64,000 nucleotides of DNA from Ophioderma brevispina. Taxonomy: Eukaryota > Echinodermata > Ophiuroidea > Amphilepidida > Ophiodermatidae. Location: the NCBI GenBank assembly GCA_023653785.1, contig JAMKCH010012473.1, positions 62,001-126,000 on the forward strand. The letters are read 5' to 3'. The position numbers and the translations under genes were made by a program. Below the pieces are notes generated by a model. That model was not told the origin of the DNA. It searched no databases and was given only the letters and a program-made list of their open reading frames with translations. Below, one piece after another: positions 23,541 to 34,900 of this stretch. The first letter of the stretch is position 1; every line of letters starts with the position of its first letter.

Positions 23541-23899
23541 ATAGCTCTAGGCCGCCATTTGCTAGAACGTGTTTTTTTTGAGCTCTCCGAGTTCTGCCTG
23601 CCTGAAATTTGACCACTTTCTATGAGGATATACTTATTATTGTGTTTAACGTCTAGTAACTTTGGTTTTGTACCTTCAACGGATGATATTCTTGCTACAG
23701 ACTATTCAGTTATTATCGTCTTTTTGCACGTTTTTTAATCTCACCTTTGAACTGATTTCATGCCCGCGTCGCTATGGCGAATACCAAAAACAACACAGGT
23801 GCTAGTGTCACTGTGCATCACGGGGAACTCTAGCGGAGGTGTTATCAGCGGCCGTGCCGCCTAGAGCCGTGGACATGAACACGCTAATCCCTTCTTAAG
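23541..23899. other. No recognisable feature
   Basis: A GC-richer stretch at 23760-23880 has no motif that I recognise on either strand. Confidence 0.4.
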
Positions 23900-24560
23900 A
23901 AGTGTATAATTAGATGCAGACAGGTTTGATGGACTTCCACAACAGCTCCAAGGATGTCAATACAGAGATTAAGTCTATCCGGAATGAATAATGGATGAAA
24001 TGGAACGCGGTGTAAGTATATGGACCAGGATTTACATGAACTGAGAGATGAAACAGTGCCAAAACTCCGACAAGACAAGAAGACAATATGAATAATTGAA
24101 ACAAGTAAGCTTGAAATGAACTTTATAATATAAAAGCAATTTTGCTTTTCTTTCACTGTGTCCCCAAGTTGTACCCGAAGACACTGAACATGTTTTACTT
24201 TACACGCGAACTCTTGCGCGAGCTGGATTGCAAACCTCAAGATTTATGTTTGTTAATGTCCACCGTCTCCCTACTAAAACTAGAGGCAATAACACCAACC
24301 CAATCATCGCAAAATTCGTCGAATTCGCGATCAGTGGATGGCAGTTCTAAATTTCTACTCTAGAGCTTAACATTTTTGTTGATGGCAAAAGATAAACGCG
24401 CACCTCATCTTCAGCTGCTATGCAGACCAAGGAAACTTCTAATAACCCATCAGAGACCAACTCAAGGCACAAGGCAAGAATGCTAAAATCAGAGTCAAGG
24501 GCAACCAAAGTTCAATTATTGTGATAACGCTGTGGTGGAAGGACTAACTTATTTTCAAGG
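23900..24560 (+). pseudogene. LINE ORF1 (coiled coil plus RRM-like domain), broken
   Basis: The remnant resembles the RNA-binding ORF1 protein of L1-type and some other LINEs, which coats element RNA. A coiled-coil stretch, YMDQDLHELRDETVPKLRQD, is encoded near 24013-24075. It is followed by EDTEHVL and then TRELLRELDCKPQDL in a shifted frame (24170-24250). The strongest block is NVHRLPTKTRGNNTNPIIAK at 24255-24314, continuing FVEF, matching the RRM-domain signature (R.HR.P....N..P..II.KF). The C-terminal part gives RDQLKAQGKNAKIRVKGNQ (24449-24505), and EGLTYFQG overlaps 24540-24562. At least three frameshifts and several stops are present. No ORF2 follows, so the copy is 3'-deleted. Confidence 0.8.
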
Positions 24561-25544
24561 TAATTGTCTTTTAAATCCATATGCATGAACTCTACCCTAA
24601 CATTCTGCAATTTTCCCTTTTATATCGTTTTTAACTTCTCACATCATCAGACTATGAACTTGAACTCGTGCATGCTATGAGCTGTTAAGCCTCTATGTGA
24701 ACTTTGTGTTGAAATTGTTATCTATAATCTTTACTTTAGATAATTGATGCATCCCATCTTACAATGAACGCTATGAAGTCAAATTTTATATTATATATTT
24801 TGGATATGGTATATTGGTGGGGATGCTAGGTGGGAGCGGGGGAAGTGGGGATAAGAAATGTGACAAGAGGTATGTTATCTATTATAGTAATACAACATTT
24901 TATTGCTTAAATTCGGTTCGGACAGGCTGATTCTTATTGATCTTGATAGATGGTATACCAAAGAGGTTTCTATAATGGATGAGAGGGCAAAACGTTACGT
25001 AATCTTTAGAAATTCATCACCGTCTCGCATGTTGTGCCGACCACAAAAAAGAAAAACCTAGAGTACCCACCAATAGAAAGCAATTGGGCTGTCTCCGCTT
25101 CTTTCTTCGCACATACTGTGGGTGCCCGGCTTTGCATATACACTAATCGGTTAGTGATACAAATTTAATTATGTGTTAGAGGTGGCCGGTGTACTACTAA
25201 GTGTACCTTTATCATTGTGCTCAGATACTCTTTTTTCTCATAATGCAATGCGCGCTTAGGTGCAAGATTATTCATTGAGGCGGTTTATTAAATCAAGACG
25301 ATGATTGTCATTTTCATTCGTTTGTGTGGCCATGGGTATGACACAATTTAAAAAACCACCCATAGCACCCAACATCCACAACTGATATTTTGGCGGATTT
25401 TTTTGTATCGAATTGACATTATGTTGTATCAGCACCCAAACTGATAATTATTCCGTGCCATATTCCAAAATGCCAGCGCCAGCACGGACGACTGGTTTTT
25501 ATGCGTTTCACCCCTTGGGTATACCACTAATTCAAACCTCAAAT
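24561..25544. other. No recognisable feature
   Basis: Mixed AT-rich sequence without supported coding or repeat signal. Confidence 0.45.
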
Positions 25545-25900
25545 TATTCGTGCGTGCGGGGAATGTAATATGCACCTGGTTTGCCTGGCATGTTCAAATT
25601 TCTGCATGTGATTCTTCTTTTGTATTCCCTGTGTGCATGGGTGTGGTTTTCGGGAAAGTATCCAGCCAAGTAGGCCTGTTGATTTTTTCCGTGTGGACAC
25701 TTTATACTTGATGTTTGGTATTTTCTCTTTTATTCCGGAGGATAAGTTGAATTGAATATTTGTTGCTCTCCGGATCTCCAGCGTGCAGGGTATGCAATGT
25801 ATGCCCCTGGCTCGCCTGAAAGGTTAACTACTCTACTGCAATGTGAATTTCTTGTATCCCTGCGTGCTTTGGTGGTTCTGGGAGCTGTGGCCCTATTAAC
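25545..25900 (+). repeat. Two diverged direct units of about 230 bp
   Basis: GTGCGTGCGGGGAATGTAATATGCACCTGGTTTGCCTG (from about 25551) and GCGTGCAGGGTATGCAATGTATGCCCCTGGCTCGCCTG (from about 25781) align, followed by TTGTATTCCCTGTGTGC and TTGTATCCCTGCGTGC at the same offset. A third echo (TGGTATTCCCTGTGCGCATG) lies at 26140. Confidence 0.5.
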
Positions 25901-25914
25901 TTGAAAATGCCCAA

Positions 25915-26105
25915 TACTTATTTACTATTATTACTATTATTAATCATCAATCATCCATCATTATCATTACTACTATCATGATCTTTTAATTGTATCTTTC
26001 TTATTATCATCATTGTTTCATTAGTAATTATTATCATTATTATTACCGTATATATTATAATAATTATCAATTGTATTATTACTATTATTATTATTTCATG
26101 TAATA
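25915..26105. repeat. Imperfect (ATT/ATC)n low-complexity tract
   Basis: About 190 bp made largely of ATT, ATC and ACT triplets. The 73-residue - strand frame through it is an artefact of composition. Confidence 0.9.
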
Positions 26106-26464
26106 TATGAAATATTGAACAATCTATAGACCATCTGCAGTGTGGTATTCCCTGTGCGCATGTTATATTCATTCCCTTATATTATATTGATTCACCCTTT
26201 TCAAACCGTGTGCTGTAGAGGTGCTGTCTGTTTTTTTGTTTTTTTTACATTGACGGGCTTGCAGAGTCTCCTCCCCTTCCCCCACAGCAAGGCACATAGC
26301 CCAGTGCTTCATGGTTGTCTATAGAATATCTTTTAATGAACTTTTTTTTTTTTCTAATATTAGTAATAAGCCAACATCCAGTGATTTTTTTTATATTATA
26401 GTTCCTCCGCCCCCTATTTGTGCCTATGTTCTATTTTGTACTGTTCTTTTAGGCCAAAGTCATT
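26106..26464. other. No recognisable feature
   Basis: T-rich sequence with no supported signal. Confidence 0.45.
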
Positions 26465-26935
26465 AGAGTTTTAACCTAGGAATGCTGATAACAAGCGGAA
26501 TTTTTCAGATAGGTTCCAGGACTATTAGTAGAATAACATAACTAAAAGTCCCCTAAAAATCCCCCTGACTCTCCCTACCCTCAAAACCAAGATTGCGTCC
26601 AAAATGTGCCGACATTTTCTATTTTTAATCATAACTTTCCAATACCAGACAAGTTGGACAATTACAAACAACAGTGTCTATATATCTGTTTTAAGGCACA
26701 GGAATCTCATTATTTTTAGACTAAAAACTCACAATATCCATCAACCTACGATGGCGTCCAATGGCCGGCATTTCCTGATTGAATCATAACTTGATAAGTC
26801 GGCAAGTTGGAAGTACAAATGTAAGTTCTAAACATAGTTTTTAAGGCACAGAGTTCTATAATAATCATTATTTAGAGTGTCCAATACTCATAAGTAGCCA
26901 CAACCAAGATGGCTTAAAACTTGTTCATCTTATTA
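26465..26935 (+). repeat. ATGGC-monomer dispersed element, copy 3
   Basis: Three monomer cores at about 26595 (GCGTCCAAAATGTGCCGACATTTT), 26754 (GCGTCCAATGGCCGGCATTT) and 26909 (AAGATGGC) give a period of about 159 bp. Inside each, ATAACTT, (A/G)CAAGTTGGA, GTTTTTAAGGCACAG and an AT-rich tail recur in order. The left edge (AACAAGC(G)GAATTTTTCAGATAGGTTCCAGGA) matches, in reverse complement, the right edges of copies 2 and 4. Confidence 0.78.
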
Positions 26936-27479
26936 TAATATCAAATAATACAAAAATAGAATAGTTTTCCGGTTACAATGTTTTTTCACCGTCCTGGTGA
27001 TCATCTTCAACCCTAGGTCCATTATGTTGCCATGCACAATCTCTCTCAGCATCATTGCCATCTTATAAGATGAATTATCGGTGCAGTGATGTTGCCAATT
27101 TTGACTCACATAGCATTTACTGTACATGGAGGTGTATTCAGGTGTCTCCAATAAGAACCAAGATGTTTCTTGCTAACTGCTACAATCATCAGTTTTGAGC
27201 AAAGTGTCTGGAGTGAATGAGATGTCTGTTTGTAATTTTGGTGCAACATGTCGCCATACCCTTTTATTTTTGAGGGCAAGTGTTCAACAACCCATCCCTT
27301 CTTAAAAACCGTGAGATAAAGCGTGGAAACTGTGAACTTTGCGGTTGCCCAGTTTTATGACTATGTGGTCGGTATTCATCATCAAGTGATTTTAGGAATG
27401 CGGCCGCCCCCCCATAAGTTTTTAGGAATGTCAGCATGTATCTATTGTTAAAAAGTCTCTTAGATCCTATATCACTCCA
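26936..27479. other. No recognisable feature
   Basis: Only short open frames; the 72-residue frame at 26933-27151 (-) has no motif. Confidence 0.45.
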
Positions 27480-28815
27480 ATATTACATTTAACCATTCTG
27501 CATTCGGATTTGTCAAATATGTTGTAGTATATATAGCTCGTCCTTTCGTTTAAGTACAAATCTCAGTTGGACGACCCGTCTTTAACCAGCTGAGAGTTTC
27601 ATCGACCAGTTGATGAGGTTTTGATCACGGGAGACTTGTAGACCTCACAGTCATCTATGAGGTGGCTAATGGATTGTGCTCTACACATGCAATTTGAGCA
27701 AGTGCTTTGTACTGCAATCCAGTTCTGAGTGTGTTGAGCTTGACCCATCCATGCTTACCTATCATGGTCGAATCCTGGCTTGCTTGATGGGCTTTCCACC
27801 AACTGCTTTAGGTTCAGGTAGAGGATGACCATTAATTGCTCATACCATCTGTCAATCCAGGATGATCGTAGGGATATACTGTGACTGCAGTGTGATGGAT
27901 TGGGTTGCAAAGTGAGGTGGGGGATTAGCTAACAGGTTCATCACACTTCTTGGTGACCTTGAATCAGCTGAACGTTCCCCTCCCAAAGTTTAGAGGAGCT
28001 ATGCCAACAAATTGTAAGATATTCTACAAGGCGTTTGCCAAAAGGCACCTAATAAGTTTCATTGCATCATTCAAAACGACATCATCTTATGTGAGTGTAC
28101 AACTGTGACTCTATATTGGTGCAGTGTTATTCAGCAGTTAAGTATGCCAGAAACAACAGTTGAGTATGTAAATGTCGAAAGATGCACCCCATCCGTTCCT
28201 GGCGTGCAAGCCTTCTGAGGAGATTTGCACGAGACTTTTTGCTTTCTTTGGCAGCGACCTGCCTTGTGTGTGGTTGATGGAAATAAGGCTACTGTCCATT
28301 ATGACAGCACGGTCCTTCGGTGTTGAGTCGTGGACAGTTTCATCTCCATCTAGAGTGTGTTTGATTTTGTTTTGCGCATTGATTTGCAAGGTAAAAATAT
28401 AAGCTGACGGTCTTGGATTTCCTGATTTCAAGTGTCAATTCAATCGGGGATGATTGGCTTCAGTGATTAGGTCTTTTCTGCAAACCATTTCTAAGGCCTC
28501 AGAAGACTCAATGGGCACATTTCATTCTATGCCATATCGTCTGCGTAGGAATACTGCGAACAATCTCTCTGTTGGCATTCTGAATGTAATGTTTGAAAAG
28601 ACTGGATGCCAGGACGGAACCTTGTCGTGGGACAACCATTCCGAAGTTTGCGCTTTCCACTACTGCATTATTACCAATTGATAATCCTCCAGGACCAAGT
28701 GTCTGTCTTGATGAGCAGCATTATGAACTTGACGACCTTGACATCATGGAAGGCTTTGAAGTAGCTTGAGATAGAGACCGCGATGCCAGACTATATCATA
28801 CGCATCAGTTTAGAT
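27480..28815 (-). pseudogene. Jockey-like LINE reverse transcriptase, broken (copy A)
   Basis: Decayed RT and C-terminal region of a LINE. Down the - strand: VIDLT.AYDIVWHRGLYLKLLQSLP (about 28810-28730), the RT block that carries a catalytic Asp; VPRQGSVLASSLFKHYI (28635-28585), motif B; SYADDMA with the catalytic YADD intact at 28536-28547; YLGV..D-like VIMDSSLIS and KAKSLVQISSEGL (28340-28210); GWGASFD (28180). The C-terminal part and 3' untranslated region (27480-27720) align with those of copy B at 36300-36690, sharing ACCTCACAGTCATCTATGA and GCTCATACCATCTGT on the + strand. Multiple frameshifts and stops; no full-length frame remains. Confidence 0.88.
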
Positions 28816-28829
28816 CTATGACAGAACTG

Positions 28830-29190
28830 AAAGATAAGTATCCCACAGCTGTCCACAGTAGTCGAAACTAAATTGAGTTCTATATTGTCTCCGATGGCAA
28901 GCTGAAATTCCACGAATGTTGAAGACTGTTTTAAAGGATTGGTGACAAAGTACATATCTGTAGTAGATAATAGTAGTCGCGCGCCGATTCACCAACATGA
29001 CACCCCGACCGATGACAATAACTGAGAACAAGCTCGTCTGACTCTGCTATAACTAGAGTTTTTGATACAATTAACGTGTCTGTACTCTGCCGGCTTTACG
29101 AGAATCTGCTCATAAGGGTTAAACGGTTTGGATACACCCCGCCGGCTATGGATTGGTATTCTGGTAATTGGTGTTAAAAAGTCTAAGGGC
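28830..29190 (-). pseudogene. LINE endonuclease-like remnant
   Basis: Directly upstream of copy A on the - strand, three shifted frames give IPIHSRRGVSKPFNPYEQIL (29150-29090), then GRGVMLVNRRA (about 29010-28980), then NPLKQSSTFVEFQLAIGDNI (28945-28885). This resembles the N-terminal half of L2/CR1-type endonuclease regions, where a SRRG...N segment precedes a G.GV....... block. The GDFN motif and the rest of the domain are absent. It could be the 5' part of copy A after an internal deletion, or a different LINE into which copy A inserted, as seen at 36.2-38.0 kb. Confidence 0.5.
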
Positions 29191-29353
29191 ACTTTAAAAG
29201 ATCTCTAATGTGATCTTTGTCTTGCAACCTATAGGTGTACTGCATCAATATGCCAAGAGGGCTGCTCAAGTAGAATGTGAGCACAACGGTATAAAAAGAG
29301 AAGAGGCACAGCCTAAGCCATTCCTTTATTATCGGGCACATATGTTTTGCCAA

Positions 29354-30295
29354 CAGGGGTCGGAACTCCGGAATAAACCTATTTCTCCGGAAGAATGGAA
29401 GAAACTTGAAAAAAGGTGTTTTCCTTCCCGTTTCTTCTTCCGGAAGAAACTGGCAGAAATTGGAACGAAATAAGAAATGTATTATGAACAACATACTAAA
29501 TTTGCACCATATCATCTTGCTTTGCACTTCAATCATCAGGCTACTTTAGTACTTTAAAATTTACAATCTTTTTTTTTTTCAAAATTAATTACAAGTTTAT
29601 AGCCTGTTAGTATACCTTGGCAAGTAATATAGTCAAATTTTTTTTTACAATTTTTTTTTGACTTGCTATCAAATTATACAGATGATAATTGTAACTTATT
29701 TTCTAAGTCTTTCCATGTTCACATTTATACTATCACATTGAATTGTATAGATCACAAAATGAAAAAGCTGTTAAAATCTTTTGGTTAAATTTGGCACGTT
29801 GTTTAATTTTAAATAACAATTCATAAAAGTAGCACCATTAGTGTTCTTGTTTGTTGTAATGCTTAGTGGGAGAACCTGGGTTAGGGAACAATAACATATT
29901 TTGAAGATGTTCAGTCTTTAAGGAGTCTGCTCGGCCTTGCTGGTGTGAAAAGTGAGAATCAGTTTCTTCCAGAATTTTTTTTAATATTTAGGCCTTAATA
30001 ATAAATGTGAGTTAATTATGCACATGGCATGGGGCAGATAGAGGGGGGGGGGTCCCTGCTGGTTATTTTGCATTCTTTCACTGATATTTCAGTTCACTGT
30101 AATAATATAAAACCCAACTGTAAGTCATTGTTGCTTTAAAATAGAAAATTTTTAATGACTTTTTTAGTTTCTTTGACTTCTTCTTCTTCCCTTCCGCTTT
30201 CAGTGGAAGAAACCCGTTTTTTCTTTTCTTCCAGTGGAAAAAGACCGCGAAAAAATGTGGTTTTTTCAGCCTGTGGAAGAAACTGGCGAACCCTG
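29354..30295. mobile_element. hAT-like non-autonomous element with target duplication (942 bp)
   Basis: The element starts CAGGGGTCGGAAC (29354) and ends with a reverse complement of CAGGGTTCGCCAG (30295). TTGCCAA flanks it directly on both sides (29347-29353 and 30296-30302); an eighth base could be included with one mismatch. hAT elements start with CA(G)GG and duplicate 8 bp, so the fit is good. The ends share internal GAAGAAACTGGC(A/G) words; the interior is AT-rich and has no transposase frame. The 87-residue open frame at 29210-29473 runs across the left boundary and is therefore not a gene. Confidence 0.78.
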
Positions 30296-30302
30296 TTGCC
30301 AA

Positions 30303-31084
30303 GGTACGACATCAGGAGGCGACATATAGCCTAGATGGACATTACTTTGAGGATGGTGGGGGGCACTGCCTATCTAAGCTGTGTGTTTCGTAACCACGGT
30401 CAGGGAGAGACAAACCCAGTGTGAAATTAATTAAAATTACTAAATCTAATACCTTCTTTTTGCTAATAAAGCTGCCCTCTCTTGACATGAATAATGTCAC
30501 TTGTCATTTTTCTTTGTCCCCAATATCGTGACCATGATACACAGAGATACAGATGGACTATTTTTTGGACACTGGGCTAGCAAAACACCCTTATTAAGGC
30601 AGCTTTTCTCACTTATTACTGTGTTAAAATGACGGGCATGTGTTTTTTCCATTTCAAAATCTCTACTAATAAAATTGAAGCATAGTCAATGTTAGTGCCC
30701 ATTCATAATATTTGCATAATGAAATTACTATCATTCATCATAAAAGTATATTTGTCACGCCAATGTGCAATGGCGGTCAAAAGCTGGAACAAGCGGGCTA
30801 AGCTGAGGGATTCCGCTGGTCCGGCTGCCACGCAAGATAAATAGGCAATTAGAATTCCCGTATATTTTTTTAAATCATATGTTTTAAGCCCTTTATTGTA
30901 TTTCTAATATGATTGTTGTAAAGGTTAGGATAAACTTAAGATAACAAAGGTGGTCTTTTGTGGTTAGCTATTAGTTTTGGGCACTCCAGAAAGGCTTTTA
31001 TTAGATGTGTAGGCCTAAAAACCATAGTAAAGACCACTAATTGTATGTCTCATTTGCATATGAAGTTATGATAACACAGTAGAA
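30303..31084. other. No recognisable feature
   Basis: AT-rich, apart from a GC-richer patch at 30760-30840. No supported signal. Confidence 0.45.
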
Positions 31085-31590
31085 AATGGCGGCATTTTTT
31101 TTTTGGAAAACGCATCTGGATTTTGGTAACTTATAATTTTGAAAATCTTAAAAAATGCAACTTCTTGGCATTCCTGTGCCTTAATTAAAAAAATATGTTC
31201 GGAACACTTTATGTGTATTTCCAACTTGTCTTGGTTGCAAAAGATACGATTAAAAATGGGAAAAAATGGCGGCCATTGTTGACCGACATCTTGATTTTGG
31301 GTACTGGTAAGTTTTAAACTCTCAAAATAATGACTTATTGCATTCCTTTCGGCCGTGGTTTAAAAAACATATGTTCGGACACTTTATTTGGATTTCCAAC
31401 TGGTTATGGGGTGCAAAGATACGATTAAAAATTGTGAAAATGGCAGCCATTTGACCGCATCTTGACTTTGGAGAGAGTCCAGGGAGGATTTCGTGGGTGA
31501 CTTTAGTATGTTATTTCCGTCAATTCCTAGATCTATCCTGAAAATTCAGCTTGTTAAGAAATCAGAGCTATTTTCCAGGTTTAGGGAGTG
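31085..31590 (-). repeat. ATGGC-monomer dispersed element, copy 4
   Basis: Three monomers with AAAATGGC(G/A)GC(C)ATT cores; the word CATCT(G/T)GATTTTGG recurs at 31113, 31287 and 31458, a period of 171-174 bp. Between cores, TTCCAACTTG, AAAGATACGATTAAAAAT, CATATGTTCGGA and CATTCCT recur. The last monomer leads into the family edge (CCTAGATCTATCCTGAAAATTCAGCTTGTTA...TTTTCCAGG) shared with copy 2. It lies 4.2 kb from copy 3 in inverted orientation. Confidence 0.82.
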
Positions 31591-31930
31591 GGGTACTGGC
31601 ACAGGGGGCGGGTTACGGAACGTAGGATGCAGGCTGAGACGCGCAAGGAAAAAATAAAAGAACACATGGAAGGAGCAACAGGGGGGGATAGGCGAATGGG
31701 AAGGTGAAATGAGGAGGGGGGGGAAGAGGGGAAAGGGAGCAGGCGGGAGACTCTGGAAGGGTACGGTACAAATGGGGAATGGGGAAACGAAAGGGGCAAA
31801 AGACGGACAGAGATGCGAAAAAGAAGAACCCGGGGAGAACAGAGAAAGGGCAAGCATAGATGGCATAGGCTAGGTACGTGGACGGGCCACCGCCGGCACG
31901 ACTGATGGGGAGAGTAGACGGAAGTAGATA
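31591..31930 (+). repeat. Polypurine (GGGA/AGG-rich) tract
   Basis: Between about 31650 and 31870 the + strand is strongly purine-biased with repeated GGGGA, GGGAA and AGGAGG words. This removes stop codons from the other strand and yields overlapping frames of 106, 166 and 147 codons there (31546-32081) whose translations are Pro/Ser/Leu-rich and not gene-like. Confidence 0.8.
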
Positions 31931-32829
31931 CACCCAACAACAAAATGCGTATATATCTAATGCTTTTTGGCCTAATTGGTTGTAAGTTGCCTGGCAAGAA
32001 TTGATTTGATTTGTATTCAAACTGTTTACAAGCAGGGGCTGGGATCCGACTTCCATCGTAAAACGTTAGTCGGAATGGCATACGTTTTTTGTTTATGCTT
32101 TGTCTGTTTGGTCATAAGCTAATATCAGCATTTTTGGTTTGGTTGACCAATTGACATTCCCTAATTTTTTAAACAAATACTGATTTGTCTTTAAGTTATG
32201 TTTTGTTATGCTCTAACTGGCCTTATAATACTTTATTTGTAAATTCTTTGTGGGCCGGCTTATTTTTCCTCTATTTTATTAGCTTATTGAAATGTTCCAA
32301 TGAGCGTATGGTTCTTATCATGGCTTTTGCACGTGTTTTCTTTGATGACTGCAGCATACAGTCCTCACAATTTCAAACTAGCTATTGTATAGATGCCTCT
32401 ATATAAACAGTCACAACACTTCGTTATTTCATTAATTCCTCACCTTTGTTCAGTTCTCTAGCTCACTAAATTTTGTTATCACCGTTTACATCGGCATTTA
32501 TGACATACTTATTCTAATGCACTTATCAACTATAGTTTTAAGTAAACTTAAACTTGTTTTATTATATATACGTGCATGTTGGCTGACATGGTTAGAAGTT
32601 GTAATTCTTGTGACTCAAACATTAATTCTCATCAATCTTTTATCAATGGTTTTTAGAGCTGCAATCTTGCATTATCATCTTCGATTCCCAAATGTTTCGG
32701 CAGATTACACTGACTGGATTTGTTTCTCTTGCACTGGTGTTTTATTTTCCCATTCAATCATTATGGTGATGATCACTATTTAAATTGGGGGGGGGCCTTT
32801 GTTTCCATAACAATTTTCATTGACATGAT
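31931..32829. other. AT-rich sequence upstream of LINE-1
   Basis: No supported gene. It may include the decayed 5' region of LINE-1, but nothing in the translations at 32185-32406 or 32517-32783 is recognisable. Confidence 0.4.
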
Positions 32830-34895
32830 AATTGGCTAATTTAAAAATTAAATCCTTTTATTTTGATGATATCCAAAATACTACTCCCAATGTGGTCGAC
32901 ATTATAACAGATCACTCACCAATTCATGTAATTATATTTTTGATAATGAAATTTTGGAAACATACTCACATGATATTTTTCAATATTACATTTGATCCTC
33001 CCCCCCGTAGCCTATTACAAAAGTTCGTTGATATTCATACATTTTTAACTACTATAAACCATATATTTTCTGTTATTTTGCCCTTTCGAGGACATGGCTA
33101 AATGATTTCGGATTGTACTCTGTGCAAATATGATGAGATGACCTCTTAAGTGATTCCGCTGTTTCTAGGAGGATGGTGGAAACTCATTTTATGTTCTAAA
33201 TCTGTTTCCTATCGTGTTCGCAATGATCTTCAGCTATGTTCATACCCTACCCATTCCTGATCATCATCTCATCTGATCAATGTTTTATTGAAATTTACTT
33301 CCTGCTAAAAAACTAATTATGTGGCAATATCTATCGAGCACATAGGACTGACATTGATTTATTTTTAATGATTTTGACCAAACTTACTCACTAAATCATC
33401 TCCAAAATAAAAGCGTTTTTATTTAATATCTGTGGACTTTAATTTGGATCTTTGGAAGCATGAAAGGGTTAAGTTATAAATGATTTTCCGGACCGTTTTC
33501 TACACACATAAATGTATCCCTTTATTGATAGGCGACAACTCCTCAAATTCGTCTGCTACGTTTGATAGACATATTTTTACTAATATACTTACCCACAAAT
33601 TAGGTCTGGGTTTTTGTTGCCGGATATCACGGACCACTTCCCCATTTTCAAATCACAAATTCATCTAAGCCCATAAAACATGAATTTATTCCACCAAAAA
33701 AAAAGACCCACAACGCTCATTTAACCATCATACTTTGAATAATGTTCGTGAAGAATTAAGTGCAGTTTTATTGGTCCTTGTTACCAACTCAAATTTAGCT
33801 GAATTCTCATAATGATGGCCTTTCTTAATCATTTTTCCGATATATATAATACAATTTCAAACTTAATAGCAAGGCATAAGCAATCTTCAAACGCATTCCG
33901 CGTAAACCATGGATAACTCGCATCCTACTTGTAAATCCTATAATAGAAAATGACAATTATACAAGAAAATATTTTCCGTGCCTAATGACTATAATAAAAC
34001 TCTATCTTAATTACCGCAATATTTAAAACAACTTTACTTCGTTCCTCCATAAAAAATACTATACTTACCAGCTGAATTCTTGTAAACCTAATAAAAACAA
34101 ACTTGGAATATCTTAATGATGTGCTTGGAAGAAATCTCCCAAGTCTAATTACCTCGTACCATACCTCAAAATTTCTATATTAATAATATCCCAATTCTGA
34201 TCCCAAATTTATTTCTGATAATTTAATTCTTATTATGCTCATTATTGGACCTAACTTAGCACAAAATATCCCGCATTCTCCTGTTCATATTCAACATTTC
34301 TGAATCAATATAAATAACCGATAAGCCTCAAAATTCACTCTTTCTTTCCCGACTGATAATGAAGAAATCATTTCCATTTTTTGCAGTTCATTGAACAAGG
34401 GACAAAAGTTCTTGATTTGAAGACATAACATCCGATGTATACATTTGTCACAGATATTATTGCAACACCTTTAACCCATATATTTAATTATCGTTATCTC
34501 CGGAGTCTTTCCAAATAAATAAAAATTGCTAGGGTAACTCCTATTTATAACATAAGCGGGGCAATGAAAATACTTTTAGTAATTATATGCCTATCTCAAT
34601 CTATGGCCGTGTTTTCAAAATTTGGAACGTATTGTCACAAACGTTTATTATAATTTCTGTTCTCAGCTCAAGTCTTATTAACGATAATCAATTTGGTTTT
34701 TCGCCTGGTAGGTCATCTTATATGGCAATTCTCAACACTTACAATAAATTTATATCTGAACTTGATCTAAACACACACTTGGAGTATTTCTGGACCTCTC
34801 GAAGGCCTTCGATACCTTAAATTATATTCTTCTCTCCAACTCGAGCACTATGGTGTTCGAGGTGTTGCCTTCGAGTGGTTCAGAAGTACTTATTT
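32830..34895 (+). pseudogene. LINE-1: L2/CR1-like endonuclease and first half of RT, broken
   Basis: AT-rich, heavily frameshifted LINE ORF2. In order on the + strand: CNYIFDNEILETYSHDIF (32925-32980) and KFVDIHTFLTTINHIFSVI (33020-33077); ALSRTWLND (33080-33106), equivalent to the endonuclease LSETWLN motif; VDFNLDLWKHE with GDFN altered to VDFN (33432-33443); SSATFDRHIFTNILTH (33547-33595) and GFLLPDITDHFPIF (about 33608-33650), the usual end of this endonuclease class; RIPRKPWITRILL (33890-33930); LDLKT, ARVTPIY and NQFGFSPGRSS (34690-34720) of the RT fingers; VFLDLSKAFDTLNYILL (34784-34834) with the first catalytic Asp; YGVRGVAFEWFRS (34850-34887). The frame is lost at about 34895 and resumes at about 45385. 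Confidence 0.88.
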
Positions 34896-34900
34896 ACCGA

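Noticed and set aside
24021..24044. 2A-like VHVNPGP reading on the - strand
   Set aside because: The opposite strand encodes the coiled coil of a LINE ORF1, with a consistent order of ORF1 blocks on both sides, and the - strand motif lacks the Asp-x-Glu part. It is a chance antisense reading.
31546..32081. Overlapping - strand open frames up to 166 codons
   Set aside because: They arise from the polypurine tract, which has few stops on its complement. The translation is Pro/Ser/Leu-biased, and three frames are open at once.
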